From assembly GCA_938075415.1 (NCBI GenBank), contig CALJHC010000003.1, forward strand, positions 868,001-932,000: a DNA stretch of 64,000 nucleotides, in the 5' to 3' direction. The position numbers were made by a program, and so were the translations under genes. Origin of the DNA: an uncultured Rubripirellula sp. (GTDB lineage: Bacteria; Planctomycetota; Planctomycetia; Pirellulales; Pirellulaceae). Positions 47,567 through 57,820 of this stretch are shown in pieces. Each line of letters begins with the position of its first letter. The first letter of the stretch is position 1. Below the pieces are notes generated by a model. That model was not told the DNA's origin. It ran no database searches and saw only the letters and a program-made list of their open reading frames with translations.

Positions 47567-48367
47567 TCAAGAGAACCAATCCACTGCATTCTTGAACACA
47601 GCGAATCCGTCTCCAACCGCTGGTTGAGTGCTTCGACGGGTCCAGTTTGGATGATGTGTTGGATCAATATGACGCTCGGGGTGTGGCATGAGGCCAAACA
47701 CTCGCCCAGAGACATCACAGACGCCAGCAACGTTTGCATCCGCACCGTTCGGGTTATGTGGAAACGCGAGCGGTTTTTCCTCCACCACGCCAGCAGGTCC
47801 CTCCGCATAACGGATGGATAACCGTCCTTGGTTTCTTAGTTGATCAAGAACCTCGTCATTGTCCGCGACAAATTTGCCTTCTGCGTGAGCCATTGGCAGA
47901 TACATCCGGTCAACGTCTTTTAAGAAGACGCAAGGTGTTTGATCAACAACCAGATGCACCCAACGATCTTCAAATCGACCATGATTATTCCACGTCAGTG
48001 TTGCAGGAGCAGAATCACCCGTTCCAACACCTTCAGTCAAAACACCAAGCCGCATTAGCACCTGCATCCCGTTACAGATTCCGAGAATCAGCCGATCTTT
48101 GTTTCCATGAGCAAAGGTATTCACCAAATCAGCTAAGTGCTGACGGAGCCGAGTGGCAAGAATTCGACCTGCAGCGATGTCATCCCCATAACTGAATCCG
48201 CCGGGAACACACAAAATCTGGTAACGATCTTTAAGTGAAGGGTTCTCAATCAACCGATTGACATGAACTCGCTCAGCGATGGCCCCTGCCTTCTCAAAAG
48301 CGAATGCGGTCTCCTCATCGCAATTGGTCCCGGGAGCCCGTAAAACTAAGACGCGTGGCGACGACAT
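47567..48367 (-). CDS. purQ: Phosphoribosylformylglycinamidine synthase, glutaminase subunit
   Basis: The glutamine amidotransferase subunit that feeds ammonia to PurL in purine synthesis. Class I glutaminase features are visible: CVPGGFSYGDDIAAGR near residue 53-68, the nucleophile Cys98 in LGICNGMQVL, and the catalytic His-Glu in MPHPERH near residue 231. At 266 residues it is longer than the B. subtilis enzyme (about 227) and includes an NNHGRFEDRW segment reminiscent of the amidotransferase domain of large PurL. purL and purS are not in the window. Confidence 0.93.
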   Translation of the reverse strand: MSSPRVLVLRAPGTNCDEETAFAFEKAGAIAERVHVNRLIENPSLKDRYQILCVPGGFSYGDDIAAGRILATRLRQHLADLVNTFAHGNKDRLILGICNGMQVLMRLGVLTEGVGTGDSAPATLTWNNHGRFEDRWVHLVVDQTPCVFLKDVDRMYLPMAHAEGKFVADNDEVLDQLRNQGRLSIRYAEGPAGVVEEKPLAFPHNPNGADANVAGVCDVSGRVFGLMPHPERHIDPTHHPNWTRRSTQPAVGDGFAVFKNAVDWFS

Positions 48368-48661
48368 TATGATTCAGATGAAAACGTGTTATGTAGTAAT
48401 TTCAAGGAGTTTAGACCGCCTAGGCGGCTTTGCAAAGCACAGCGATTCGTTACACATCGGTGCCAGAGATTGCCGACCCATCACTTATCACCATCAAATC
48501 ACTTACTCGCCCCACCTGATGGTCCGAAAGCCATTTCAGGGGCCACCTGCCGACAACCTCTCCATCCGCGAGAATAATTAGGCTCGCTCGCCAGATTTCC
48601 TGATGCCCAGCCTTCATTGCCAGCAGATTTAATGTGTTAACTCGTTTTCACCTCACTGGTT

Positions 48662-49357
48662 ATGACAAAACAACAGATTTTCCCACTCGCCGGCATCCTG
48701 CTGCTACTGCTGCTGTCTTTTTGGTTCGGTGCTCACATTGAGTCACTTAGGGAAATGATCGTGTCCTCCGGTTGGCTGGCTCCAGTGATCTATCTCGCGA
48801 TCGGGGTGATCGCCCTCACCTTACTCATTCCAAAGACCATCGTGTCTCTGCTCGCGGGAGCTATTTTTGGAACTTGGCTGGGCGTGCTATTGATGTTAGT
48901 GATTGCGGTTTTAGCTGCTGCGATCAATTACTCCATTGGCCGCTGGTGGTTCCGCGCGGCCGTAAATAATCTGGCGCAACACAGAGATCGTACCAACTGG
49001 CTTCCGATTCTTCGCCTCACTGCAAACGAGGCGTCGATGAGACTGCATGTCTTGATACGATTGACCCCGATCCCAACAGCATTTATCAGCTATGCAATGG
49101 GTGCAAGCGGTTGCCAACTGAGGCCTTTTCTCGCGGGCACGGCGCTAGCAGTCATTCCTCAATCACTTTGGGTACACGCTGGCACTGCTTATCAAGCCAT
49201 GGACCAAACAAGTACCAACCACGCTGAATTGCTTAGCCTTGGTACTTCGGTCGCGGCGGCCATCACGTTATCGGTGTGGCTGCCAAGAATAGCGAAATCG
49301 AAACTTCAAGTAATATCCGTCGAGCAAGCAAAGAAAACATGTGAACCGAAAAATTGA
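48662..49357 (+). CDS. TVP38/TMEM64 (DedA-type) membrane protein
   Basis: 231 residues with about six hydrophobic helices. The family core GAIFGTWLGVLLMLV and the VLIRLTPIPTAFISYAMGA re-entrant segment are clear. The family is linked to lipid scrambling or undecaprenyl-phosphate handling; direct function here is unproven. The start ATG has no strong ribosome site. It stands alone, with convergent neighbour at 49606. Confidence 0.9.
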   Translation: MTKQQIFPLAGILLLLLLSFWFGAHIESLREMIVSSGWLAPVIYLAIGVIALTLLIPKTIVSLLAGAIFGTWLGVLLMLVIAVLAAAINYSIGRWWFRAAVNNLAQHRDRTNWLPILRLTANEASMRLHVLIRLTPIPTAFISYAMGASGCQLRPFLAGTALAVIPQSLWVHAGTAYQAMDQTSTNHAELLSLGTSVAAAITLSVWLPRIAKSKLQVISVEQAKKTCEPKN

Positions 49358-49605
49358 ATTTCACCGGAATTTCGATTCGTCACTGCATGCATTCCCGCGG
49401 TAAATAAAATAATTGAGTCGGTCATAAAAAAATCAACGATAAGTGCACCTTACCAATCACCGGTCAAACTCCACCAAAACGTTGATCGGGACCGTAAGTA
49501 ATCGAACGACACATCACCGAGCTAACGGCAAAAAAAACCACAAAACTTGATCTTTGGACAGCGGCATTTGCAACGAAAAAACGTGATCAAAAAACAAGCA
49601 TTCTT

Positions 49606-50448
49606 TCAGCTTCTTGACTGGTTTTTGGACGAACGAGAAAACAAATACTCGTTACAGCCCCAGCCTCGCCCAACTGTCTTAAGATTTTCAAGCACAAATC
49701 CCTCTCGACGCAGTGGGATAATCACATCTTCTGGTTTTGCAACTTCGAAAGGAAATCCACCAACCCAATCCGTCCAGTCGTGCCATACCGACATGCCTCT
49801 GTCCAGTCTCTTGTTTCTCCAAGCGACAAAAGGCAGAGGATTGCATCCTTTAAGCAAGCGAATCATCGCAAAACGCAATTCGAAAAAGCTCGCAATTAGA
49901 AACACAAAGATGGGCTGCAATGTGGGTCGTAATCCGTTGTAGAAACGCTTGATGAAAAACCAGCGACGACTTGCGCCACCTTCGTCATTATAAATAGCGA
50001 GGCAAAGTCTTCCGTTGTCTCGAACTTGTGAAGCAACGTATCGAATCGCGTCATTCATCCTGCCAGTATGGTGTGCGACTCCCCAGCAATACACCAAATC
50101 AGCTGAGCCAAGGGACTCCAACCAGTTCGGGTCGAGTATGGAACCCTGATGCACCTGCCAACGATCCTCCGCTACCCCTAACTCGTCCCGTAATGCCTTG
50201 GTGCAATGAATCGAATCAATATCCAGATCGATTGACACAACCGAAGCACCTAATTGCAAAGCGGCCAAGGAGAACAACCCGCTTCCACAACCTAAATCCA
50301 AGAAACGTTTATTTTCGAATGTCTCTGACTGAAAACTGGCACGAAGAGACTCTGCCGCCTCCGACACTCGCTTTGAGTCAATTTGCTTTGAGAAAGACTG
50401 CCAATTCTTTCCAAAACCGAAACGTTTTTCTTCCGGCTGTTCGTTCAT
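49606..50448 (-). CDS. Class I SAM-dependent methyltransferase
   Basis: 280 residues. Motif I is FLDLGCGSGLFSLAALQLGA (about residues 49-68), followed by the SIDLD acid loop, and YCWGVAHHTGRM is motif IV. The N-terminal half is cytoplasmic; a hydrophobic stretch (PIFVFLIASFFELRFAMI, about 180-197) may give membrane contact. The target (lipid, quinone or small molecule) is unknown. It is divergent from the next gene. Confidence 0.88.
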   Translation of the reverse strand: MNEQPEEKRFGFGKNWQSFSKQIDSKRVSEAAESLRASFQSETFENKRFLDLGCGSGLFSLAALQLGASVVSIDLDIDSIHCTKALRDELGVAEDRWQVHQGSILDPNWLESLGSADLVYCWGVAHHTGRMNDAIRYVASQVRDNGRLCLAIYNDEGGASRRWFFIKRFYNGLRPTLQPIFVFLIASFFELRFAMIRLLKGCNPLPFVAWRNKRLDRGMSVWHDWTDWVGGFPFEVAKPEDVIIPLRREGFVLENLKTVGRGWGCNEYLFSRSSKNQSRS

Positions 50449-50731
50449 CCAATGCAGTCCAAGAAAAATTCGGTACAGAAACGACGTAGGTAGCTGCGAT
50501 CAGCCAATTGATTAACGCAATAAATCCTAGCACGATCTCGGCTAAGGGAGGAAACAGCCAACAACGGCCGCTTTCTTTTAATAAAATCAGGGCCGATCGA
50601 TAAGCTCAACACAACCCTAATGATTCAGAATTGTCTTCTGATCACCCGATCCTGCCACAATTGGACGAGCGAAAAGACAATGATGTCTCTCAATCACCCA
50701 AAACGATCCACTCCTACCCAAAATCAATTAG

Positions 50732-51826
50732 ATGTCGAAACCTCAAACCCATCACCACAACCGAAGATCATTTTTCAAAACCGCGTCAGTTCTGGCCACA
50801 GCACCGGCGGTGATTACATCGAAGCGTACGATGGCACAGAACGTGATTGGAAGCGGTGACCATACGTATCATTTCGAACATGAGTTTCCTGAATTGCCAA
50901 GCCAATTCCATTGGCAAACCACTCATAACGTGGCCGTAGACCCCGAAAATAATCTTTATGTGATTCATGAAGGCCAAGAGAACCTTCCTGATCATCCATC
51001 AATCTTTGTGTTTGATGAAAAAGGTAAATTCATACGCGCCTTCGGTAAACAATTTCAAGGTGGTGGCCACGGACTAGAAATTCGAGTCGAGAATGGCACA
51101 GCATTTCTCTACGTTGCCGCCTACCAACAAGTCAAAGCAATCGCAAAACTAACTCTGACCGGGGAAACCATTTGGCAACAAAATGCTCCCATGATCAGTG
51201 GATACTATGCAGAGGGTGAGGCAAGTAATCCCAAAAAAGCGTGGGGACGAAATCGTTTTATGCCCACTAATTTTGCTTTTTTACCCGATGGTGGATTTCT
51301 AGTAGCGGATGGGTACGGTTCTTACTACATCCATCGATACGATGCCGAGGGAAACTGGATGTCGTCCTTCGGAGGACCCGGTAATGGAAATGGTACCTTC
51401 AGCCTGCCACACGGTCTTTGGATTGACGAACGTATTCCAGAGGACCCCAAAATTATCATTGCTGACCGCGCACATAACGCGTTGCAGCTATTCTCTCTCA
51501 AGGGCGAGTACTTAAAAACAATCAAGGGATTTGGTCTACCCGCAAACCTGGATATTCGTGAGAACCTTCTTCTTGTTCCCGAACTGGTGGCGAGGCTATC
51601 CATCTTGGATCAGAATTTCAAAACAGTTTTGACGCTGGGTGATGACCGCGAGAGGGTCGTTGGCGACAAACAAGACAACGGCGGATACACAATCCGCGCT
51701 AACGCCACAAAGTGGCAACCGGGAAAGTTTGTGCACCCGCATGATGCATGCTTTGACCAAAAGGGTAATATCTACGTTGCTGAATGGGTTTCCACAGGAC
51801 GAATCACTAAGTTAACTCGCGCATAG
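50732..51826 (+). CDS. Exported NHL-type six-bladed beta-propeller protein
   Basis: 364 residues. A twin-arginine signal (NRRSFFKTASVL, residues 9-20) precedes a propeller from about residue 45, with NHL-like phrases such as VDPENNLYVIHEG, FLPDGGFLVADGYG and DQKGNIYVAEW. It could bind a ligand or be a peptidyl-amidating or lyase-like propeller; catalytic residues are not evident. Tat export suggests folding, possibly with metal, before export. It is convergent with a DMT transporter. Confidence 0.85.
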   Translation: MSKPQTHHHNRRSFFKTASVLATAPAVITSKRTMAQNVIGSGDHTYHFEHEFPELPSQFHWQTTHNVAVDPENNLYVIHEGQENLPDHPSIFVFDEKGKFIRAFGKQFQGGGHGLEIRVENGTAFLYVAAYQQVKAIAKLTLTGETIWQQNAPMISGYYAEGEASNPKKAWGRNRFMPTNFAFLPDGGFLVADGYGSYYIHRYDAEGNWMSSFGGPGNGNGTFSLPHGLWIDERIPEDPKIIIADRAHNALQLFSLKGEYLKTIKGFGLPANLDIRENLLLVPELVARLSILDQNFKTVLTLGDDRERVVGDKQDNGGYTIRANATKWQPGKFVHPHDACFDQKGNIYVAEWVSTGRITKLTRA

Positions 51827-51886
51827 AACCTTATGGCAAACCAACCCGCTGTTGAATTCTACTTTAAGCGTGAGCGACCGCTGCGA

Positions 51887-52894
51887 TCAGTCTGTACATT
51901 TCAGCTTGGGTCGTCTTGCCATAATTAGCAAACCCAAAAATGTCAAACTGATCCCGATGATCAGCGATCGCGAAAAAGGTTCGGCAAAAAAGACAATTCC
52001 AGCAACTGCTGCCATCGCAACTTGGGAAGCATTGATCAAATTAACTGCGACAACCGGCAGGGCTTTGAGAGATGTAGCTAAAGCGACAAACGCAACAAAG
52101 TTGAGAACCCCCGCCGCAAACATGACCCTCCAATCTTCGGTGGGGACAACAGTAATAGATTGCCAGCCCAGTCGATAAAAAGACACAGACCAAAGCGAAA
52201 TGGTCCCAACCGCACCACTAATGAACATGGTCAGAGGTGCAGACAACCCACCCTTCATTGCCTGACGCATCGTTGTTCCAAACAGGGCGTAGGCTAAACC
52301 CGAAGACGCTGCAAACAGAGAACCTAACAAAATCTCGGGAGGTGAGGATTTCAGTATGTGCTCGTTAGAATCAATCACAATAGATTCCGCGTCTCCTTGC
52401 GTCTGAGAACTCGGCGAGGACAACACAACAATCGACGCCAATAGAACTGCCATCGCCAACAGGGTTTGAATGCGAACCGGCTCTCCCAGTATCCAACGTC
52501 CCAGTATCGCAGCCCCAACAATCATTGTCCCCAAAGTAATCGGTACAGAAACTGCCAAGCCAATTCTGGCGAGAGCTAATTGAAAGGCGGCGTTGCCAAT
52601 AAACTGTCCCACCAAGGCTGCGAACATAAAGCGAGGAATCATCCGATTACTCGTGGCAATCGCCTCACCTTGATAAATCATCCATAAAAGGAAGGGTCCG
52701 AGAACAACAACTGTTGGAATTGCCTTGACTGCTGAAACAAGAAACGGATCAATGGCAATGCAGTGCCTCAATGCGACATTTGCAGCAGTGTAAAGTATTG
52801 CTGACATCAAGCCAAAAACTGAGCCTGCCAGTAATCCCATCGGTGGGCGAAGTGTCTTTGTGTTCCCAGACACTTCAGTTTCGAGCTTTGCCAC
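51887..52894 (-). CDS. DMT-superfamily (EamA) transporter
   Basis: 335 residues with about ten transmembrane helices in two repeated halves, as in EamA-type metabolite exporters. The start is GTG at 52894, with a TAGGTAG ribosome-site-like stretch six bases before. The N-terminal 20 residues are cytoplasmic. The 50-residue segment between the halves (near residue 165-185) is acidic. Substrate cannot be read from sequence. Confidence 0.88.
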   Translation of the reverse strand: MAKLETEVSGNTKTLRPPMGLLAGSVFGLMSAILYTAANVALRHCIAIDPFLVSAVKAIPTVVVLGPFLLWMIYQGEAIATSNRMIPRFMFAALVGQFIGNAAFQLALARIGLAVSVPITLGTMIVGAAILGRWILGEPVRIQTLLAMAVLLASIVVLSSPSSQTQGDAESIVIDSNEHILKSSPPEILLGSLFAASSGLAYALFGTTMRQAMKGGLSAPLTMFISGAVGTISLWSVSFYRLGWQSITVVPTEDWRVMFAAGVLNFVAFVALATSLKALPVVAVNLINASQVAMAAVAGIVFFAEPFSRSLIIGISLTFLGLLIMARRPKLKCTD

Positions 52895-53144
52895 TTGCTA
52901 CCTAATCGTTTCGTCATCGAATCCTCTCAACTCAATCCCGCTCGAGGGAAGCCCTGAACGGATCAAGAGAATCTCTGTACTTGTATTACTGCAATCGTTG
53001 TTAAGCTCGTACGATAGCGACACCAGGCGAATTGCACAGTGCAGACAAATGGGTGAGCATCGCTTTTTTCATCAGATCAAAGTTTATCGGACACCCAGAG
53101 GAACAAGATACTCCCCCGATTCTTTAACTCATGGTTAACTGAAA

Positions 53145-55031
53145 TTATTTACTCGACTGTGGACGCAACTCTGCCAGATCATTCAACTCAGGACGAAACG
53201 CTTCGTCACCGAATCGTACTTTCCGATATTTCTCTATGAATAACTCTGCTCTACCGGCGATCTCCGTTGGGCCTTTTTCTCTTAAGCTCTGAATCAAATC
53301 CTCATCCGTTTGATTTTTTCCAAAACTGATCCCACGGCGATTCAAAGTCTCTAGATATCGTTGATAGGCTGCAAAAACCCGCACATCCCGGCTGCCACTT
53401 TCTTCACCCCGCTTATTTTTTTTCTGGCCATTTCGATAACGCATTACCCAGAGATACCCCCCCAAACATCCAATCAGTAACCAGGAAGCTGAGCTAGAAA
53501 CAAATGAGTACAAGAGCGACAGGGGTTCATTTTGATGCTGCACCCACGTCCGTTGAATCAGAGACGCTATCCCGAGATAAATATCCGAAAGCAAATTTCC
53601 CCTGTTCGAAAAACCTGGTAGACGGTCACGGGATTCCATAGGTGTTGGGTCAAAAGACACATAACGTCTTTCCATACTGTCCCAAACCTCTACCCACGCG
53701 TGAGCGTCTCTTCGGCGAACGAGTACACGGCCTGTGATTTGGTTCTTTTCAATCGGTACATAGCCACTCACAACTCGCGCCGGAATTCCTTCACTGCGTA
53801 GTAGCAAAGCCATCGCACTGGCAAAGTAAACACAATACGCCGGCTTCGGCTTCTCCAATAATTCGATGATTGGATGCTTCTCTCCCGTAAGATTTGTTTC
53901 CAAAGAATATTCGTAATTCGTCTGAAAGAATCTTTCTATCGCCTCTGCTTTCTGAAATTCATCCTGATCAATGGAAGTAAGCTGAGTCGAAAAATTACCC
54001 AAATCTTCAGCAAGAGAATCTGGAACCTCTGTGAGCCAAGTTGGTGGTTCAGGCTCATCCAACATCAACTCTTTTGGATCATAAATCAGTGAAACCATTG
54101 CCGGATCCAAATCTGCCCTGACAATCCAACCACCTTCCAAAACCGTTTTTGCACCCACGACCTGCGTTGTCCCCGCTGGTGTTGGAACTGACCCAAGCAA
54201 CGAATTCTGAAAAAAGATATCGATCGCGATTCCTTGTTTTTCAGCCGGTAAATTGGGATTCAAATCTCGAGTTTCCGTGGCCGTGTACCATCTCGATCCG
54301 TCAAATCGATCGTACACTCGTGATCGAAGCTTTGATACCGAGCGAGATAAATCCAACACAACTTCATCTGATGCATTGAGCGAACCACGAGAACCGACAT
54401 ACATTTCACGGCCAATTCCCGTCATCCCTGAACCGGGACTCGAATTGTAATAACTTCCAATTACATCCTGAATTGCCAACTGCAACGCTTTGGTGAGACC
54501 GCCGAATCCAAAGGCAAGAACAGCCACTGAGATAACGAATCCACAAAAGAAGATGCGGCTGCGGCTTTCGATGAATAGGGAGCGAGACTGCATACCCGCA
54601 GCTAATAATATTGCAGCGCAAAAAAGCACAAGCGGATAGATAGCTCCCGTGATCTGATTTGGGTTGACTGCTAATCCAATCACCCCCCACGCCATTAGGT
54701 TGGCGTAATGACGTTCACCCGCGGTTAGGGAAATCACCGCCAAAGCAACCAAGGTATTCAGCAAGACATCACCCAGAATGGGCGAAAAGAGACCGATCTC
54801 AGGGCTAGATCCGTTCGGCAAAAAAGCCATGAGAACACCAACGATTCCAGCTAACGTGATTGCGCGAACGTTCAGTCGAATCGAAAACGATGTCCAGCTC
54901 AGTATCCCAATCACCGAAATAGCCAAAATGGCGCTGGCCCAACGATTCAGTGCGTAACCCTGGTACACCAACGCAGCAATCAAAGGAAACGAATCGACAT
55001 ACCGTTGAGTGTGGGATTGGGGGTTTTTCAC
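53145..55031 (-). CDS. TgpA-like membrane transglutaminase-fold protein
   Basis: 628 residues. About six N-terminal transmembrane helices (residues 15-190) precede a transglutaminase-like domain, with the triad in PAYCVYFASAMALLL (Cys, about 395), DAHAWVEVWD (His) and FDPTP (Asp). One more helix follows near 510-530, then a C-terminal DUF4129-type helical region (YQRYLETLNRRGI). The GTG start overlaps the DUF58 stop in GTGA, so the two are co-translated. This is the third gene of the MoxR-DUF58-transglutaminase unit. Substrate is unknown. Confidence 0.9.
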   Translation of the reverse strand: MKNPQSHTQRYVDSFPLIAALVYQGYALNRWASAILAISVIGILSWTSFSIRLNVRAITLAGIVGVLMAFLPNGSSPEIGLFSPILGDVLLNTLVALAVISLTAGERHYANLMAWGVIGLAVNPNQITGAIYPLVLFCAAILLAAGMQSRSLFIESRSRIFFCGFVISVAVLAFGFGGLTKALQLAIQDVIGSYYNSSPGSGMTGIGREMYVGSRGSLNASDEVVLDLSRSVSKLRSRVYDRFDGSRWYTATETRDLNPNLPAEKQGIAIDIFFQNSLLGSVPTPAGTTQVVGAKTVLEGGWIVRADLDPAMVSLIYDPKELMLDEPEPPTWLTEVPDSLAEDLGNFSTQLTSIDQDEFQKAEAIERFFQTNYEYSLETNLTGEKHPIIELLEKPKPAYCVYFASAMALLLRSEGIPARVVSGYVPIEKNQITGRVLVRRRDAHAWVEVWDSMERRYVSFDPTPMESRDRLPGFSNRGNLLSDIYLGIASLIQRTWVQHQNEPLSLLYSFVSSSASWLLIGCLGGYLWVMRYRNGQKKNKRGEESGSRDVRVFAAYQRYLETLNRRGISFGKNQTDEDLIQSLREKGPTEIAGRAELFIEKYRKVRFGDEAFRPELNDLAELRPQSSK

Positions 55032-56239
55032 GCAAATACCTCGATCATCTCGTCACTTTGTACTTCCTCTGACAATCGACTTTCACCCTCAACACGCAAC
55101 CAGATTAAATAACCACGGGATCTTAGGTCTTTGACCATCTCCGATCGCACCTTATCCCATTTGGTAAACACAAGAATGATCAATTGCACACGATCTTGTG
55201 CTTTGACAATCATTTCCAATGCTGCCCAATCGTTTCGCGAGACGGATTCTGCGCCGGCTAAAGCCTCCATCGATAATTCAAAATCTTGATGATTCTGGAT
55301 CGTGGCTTCGATCAGTCCAGTACGACAAGTTGCGATTAACTCAATGCCGTATTGATGCATGACCCCCTGTTTCACCACGCTTGCAGCAAAAGAGATTACG
55401 CGATCCACCTTCACCTCATCAGCAGCTGACCTTGCCTCGAGATCAAGAAACAGAATGGACTGAACAGATAACTCAGACTGAAACTCTTTTGCAATCAATT
55501 CTCCTGTCCGCGCTGTTGATCGCCAATGAACATCACGCAATTGATCACCCGAACGCCACTGACGAACACTTAAAAACTCTGATGATTGTCCGACCGTTCC
55601 ATTCGCAATCCCCTGCCCTTTCCTGGGATTCGAGTCAGCGATCAACTTCGGAACACGAATAACCGAAAAAGATGGCAAGACAACAATCTTGCATTGGATT
55701 CGTTCGACCCGTCCCACCTTGGTAAAACCAGTTGGTAACACGCTGCTAACTTGAAGACGATCAAGGGAATAAACACCGCGACGAAGACAGTTCAGCTTTA
55801 AGGTGACCCAGCGACTCTCTCCTGGTGGTATCGCCGTGATCTCTGCTGGTTGAGAAGTTGGACGTAGTTCCGGGACCAACCCTCTCTCCTCAATGATCAG
55901 TTGCCTCGCCGTTCGCCGCCCATTGTTAGTTACTTCGATTCGATAATTTAGTACTGATCCCTCCATCGCCTGATCAGGAAATTCTCGCCGTAATACCACA
56001 TTTGGCTTAAAAAAAATCCCCAATAGATACGCTACCAGCAAGGTCGCGATACAAAATCCGAGAGCGACGCTCATCGCATACGCGCCAGATGCAATTAACG
56101 ACAAAGCCGTAATCAGTATCCCCCAAAGCACCACTCGGCCAGAATCTGACAACAAACCACGATACAAATCATCCATTGCTAAGATGGGTGGATGTTCAAG
56201 TGGGGGCATCCAAAAAGACCAACGCTTTCTTCGCGTCAT
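55028..56239 (-). CDS. DUF58-family membrane protein
   Basis: 403 residues. Two hydrophobic helices near residues 35-55 and 60-80, then a beta-rich segment and the DUF58 signature WRSGDQLRDVHWRSTARTGEL near 230-250, and a von Willebrand A-like region after it. ATG 56239 leaves a 16-base gap after the moxR stop; a TTG at 56293 would overlap it. These proteins work with MoxR ATPases, probably as chaperoned vWA partners, at the inner membrane. Confidence 0.9.
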   Translation of the reverse strand: MTRRKRWSFWMPPLEHPPILAMDDLYRGLLSDSGRVVLWGILITALSLIASGAYAMSVALGFCIATLLVAYLLGIFFKPNVVLRREFPDQAMEGSVLNYRIEVTNNGRRTARQLIIEERGLVPELRPTSQPAEITAIPPGESRWVTLKLNCLRRGVYSLDRLQVSSVLPTGFTKVGRVERIQCKIVVLPSFSVIRVPKLIADSNPRKGQGIANGTVGQSSEFLSVRQWRSGDQLRDVHWRSTARTGELIAKEFQSELSVQSILFLDLEARSAADEVKVDRVISFAASVVKQGVMHQYGIELIATCRTGLIEATIQNHQDFELSMEALAGAESVSRNDWAALEMIVKAQDRVQLIILVFTKWDKVRSEMVKDLRSRGYLIWLRVEGESRLSEEVQSDEMIEVFA

Positions 56240-56255
56240 AAGTCGCTCGCTTGAA

Positions 56256-57221
56256 TCAACGTGGCAATTTGATGCTATCAACAATCTCTTCAAGCGTTAT
56301 TCGCTTTTGCTGGCTTTCATTCGTACTTTGAGAGTCCGATACGAGACGGTGTGCCAAAACGGGCACTGCCAGATATTTCAGGTCCTCTGGAATCACAAAG
56401 TCTCGACCACGCATGATAGCCAAAGCCCTTGCCATGGCAGCTAAGTGAAGCGACCCTCTGGTGGAAACACCCAAACGAATACCGGCCGCTCCTCGAGTAC
56501 CTTTCACAATACTCAGTAGGTACTTCAAGAGACTCTCATCGACCTTGACCGTTTGCAAAACCTTTTGAATTGAACTGATTTGCTCCGCCGTTGCCACCGG
56601 TTCAAGCTTTTCAAGTTGGTTCAATGCGCCACCCGTTCTCAACAGCTGCAATTCATCTGCTTCGCTGACATACCCTAGAGTTAATCGGACGTAAAATCGA
56701 TCTAATTGCGCCTCAGGAAGTTGAAAGGTCCCGTAAAAATCAATGGGATTTTGGGTCGCCACGCACATAAAAGGTGAGTGAAGCGGTCGTGTCTTCCCAT
56801 CCAAAGTAACCTGCTGCTCACCCATTGCCTCCAGGAGTGCTGACTGTGTGCGTGACGAAGCACGATTAATTTCATCAGCCACTAAAACGTTAGTGAAAAT
56901 CGGACCAGGCTTGAACGTGAAATCCCCTGTTGTTGGATTAAACACCGATCCCCCCAATAAATCTGTCGGTAAGAGATCGGGAGTGAATTGAACACGTTTG
57001 CAGCTTCCATCAATGGAACGAGCCAACGCCTTTGCCAGAGTTGTCTTACCAGTGCCCGGAATATCTTCCAACAAGACATGTCCCGCAGAAGCTAAGCAGC
57101 AAAGAATCAACTCCAAGGTGTCTCGTTTACCCTGAATCACCGACTCGAGATTTTCAAGCAACCGCTTCAATACGGCACTCGCATCGTGCACAGTGAAGTC
57201 TAATTCAGTTTCGTATTTCAA
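56256..57221 (-). CDS. MoxR-family AAA+ ATPase
   Basis: 321 residues. Walker A is IPGTGKTTLAK near 54-64, Walker B ADEINRASSRTQ near 115-126, and the MoxR C-terminal domain contains STRGSLHLAAMARALA. MoxR proteins act as chaperones for the activation of metal- or vWA-containing partners such as the DUF58 protein encoded next. The start is TTG at 57221, seven bases after a GAGGAAA ribosome site, and no ATG fits downstream. Confidence 0.93.
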   Translation of the reverse strand: MKYETELDFTVHDASAVLKRLLENLESVIQGKRDTLELILCCLASAGHVLLEDIPGTGKTTLAKALARSIDGSCKRVQFTPDLLPTDLLGGSVFNPTTGDFTFKPGPIFTNVLVADEINRASSRTQSALLEAMGEQQVTLDGKTRPLHSPFMCVATQNPIDFYGTFQLPEAQLDRFYVRLTLGYVSEADELQLLRTGGALNQLEKLEPVATAEQISSIQKVLQTVKVDESLLKYLLSIVKGTRGAAGIRLGVSTRGSLHLAAMARALAIMRGRDFVIPEDLKYLAVPVLAHRLVSDSQSTNESQQKRITLEEIVDSIKLPR

Positions 57222-57820
57222 AGATATTTCCTCAGGCCCTCAGCGGAATGAATCGGTGACAGTGTATCAGCCTGGGTCAAGTCGCCGGAGTGGTTGGCTT
57301 TTGGGTCACATCAGGATTGCTGTTCACTGTCGAATATTCAACCTTGAAATTCAAAAAGGTTCAACAAGCTCCTTCAACCAGAACCGAGTTGATAACAAAG
57401 TGATTTGCGAACAAGCAATTCTCCAAAGTGTCCAATTTGAGATCAACTGCTTCTCATTATCTGATGAATGAGATTTCTCGAAAGAAGGAGTGAATGACCT
57501 AATGAAAGCATCGTTGCAACGCTTGCTGAAAAAGTCTCCGCAACAATTGAGCAAATCAGAAACCACAGGCTACGGGTAACAAAAAAGCATGAATTAGGTC
57601 AGAGGTAAACTTGTTTGGTGAGTCAAAGCCAACAAGGAATCATACATTGAGATCTCACGATAATGCGAGCCTAAGGTCTCATTGATCAACTTGATGATTT
57701 TGAGAATGCGCGTAACCTAGACGTCAACCACTCATCAATTTGGATTCAGCGTAAAAATCATGAATCACGTTCGGATCTCTAGATGAATCATCTCTATCTA
57801 CGAACGTGACAGGAGGCTTA
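57222..57820. other. Divergent intergenic region, moxR to yifB
   Basis: About 600 bases upstream of both moxR (minus) and yifB (plus). Short frames here lack motifs. A weak stem AACCTT/AAGGTT lies near 57335. Promoters must be here, but I cannot place them. Confidence 0.4.
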
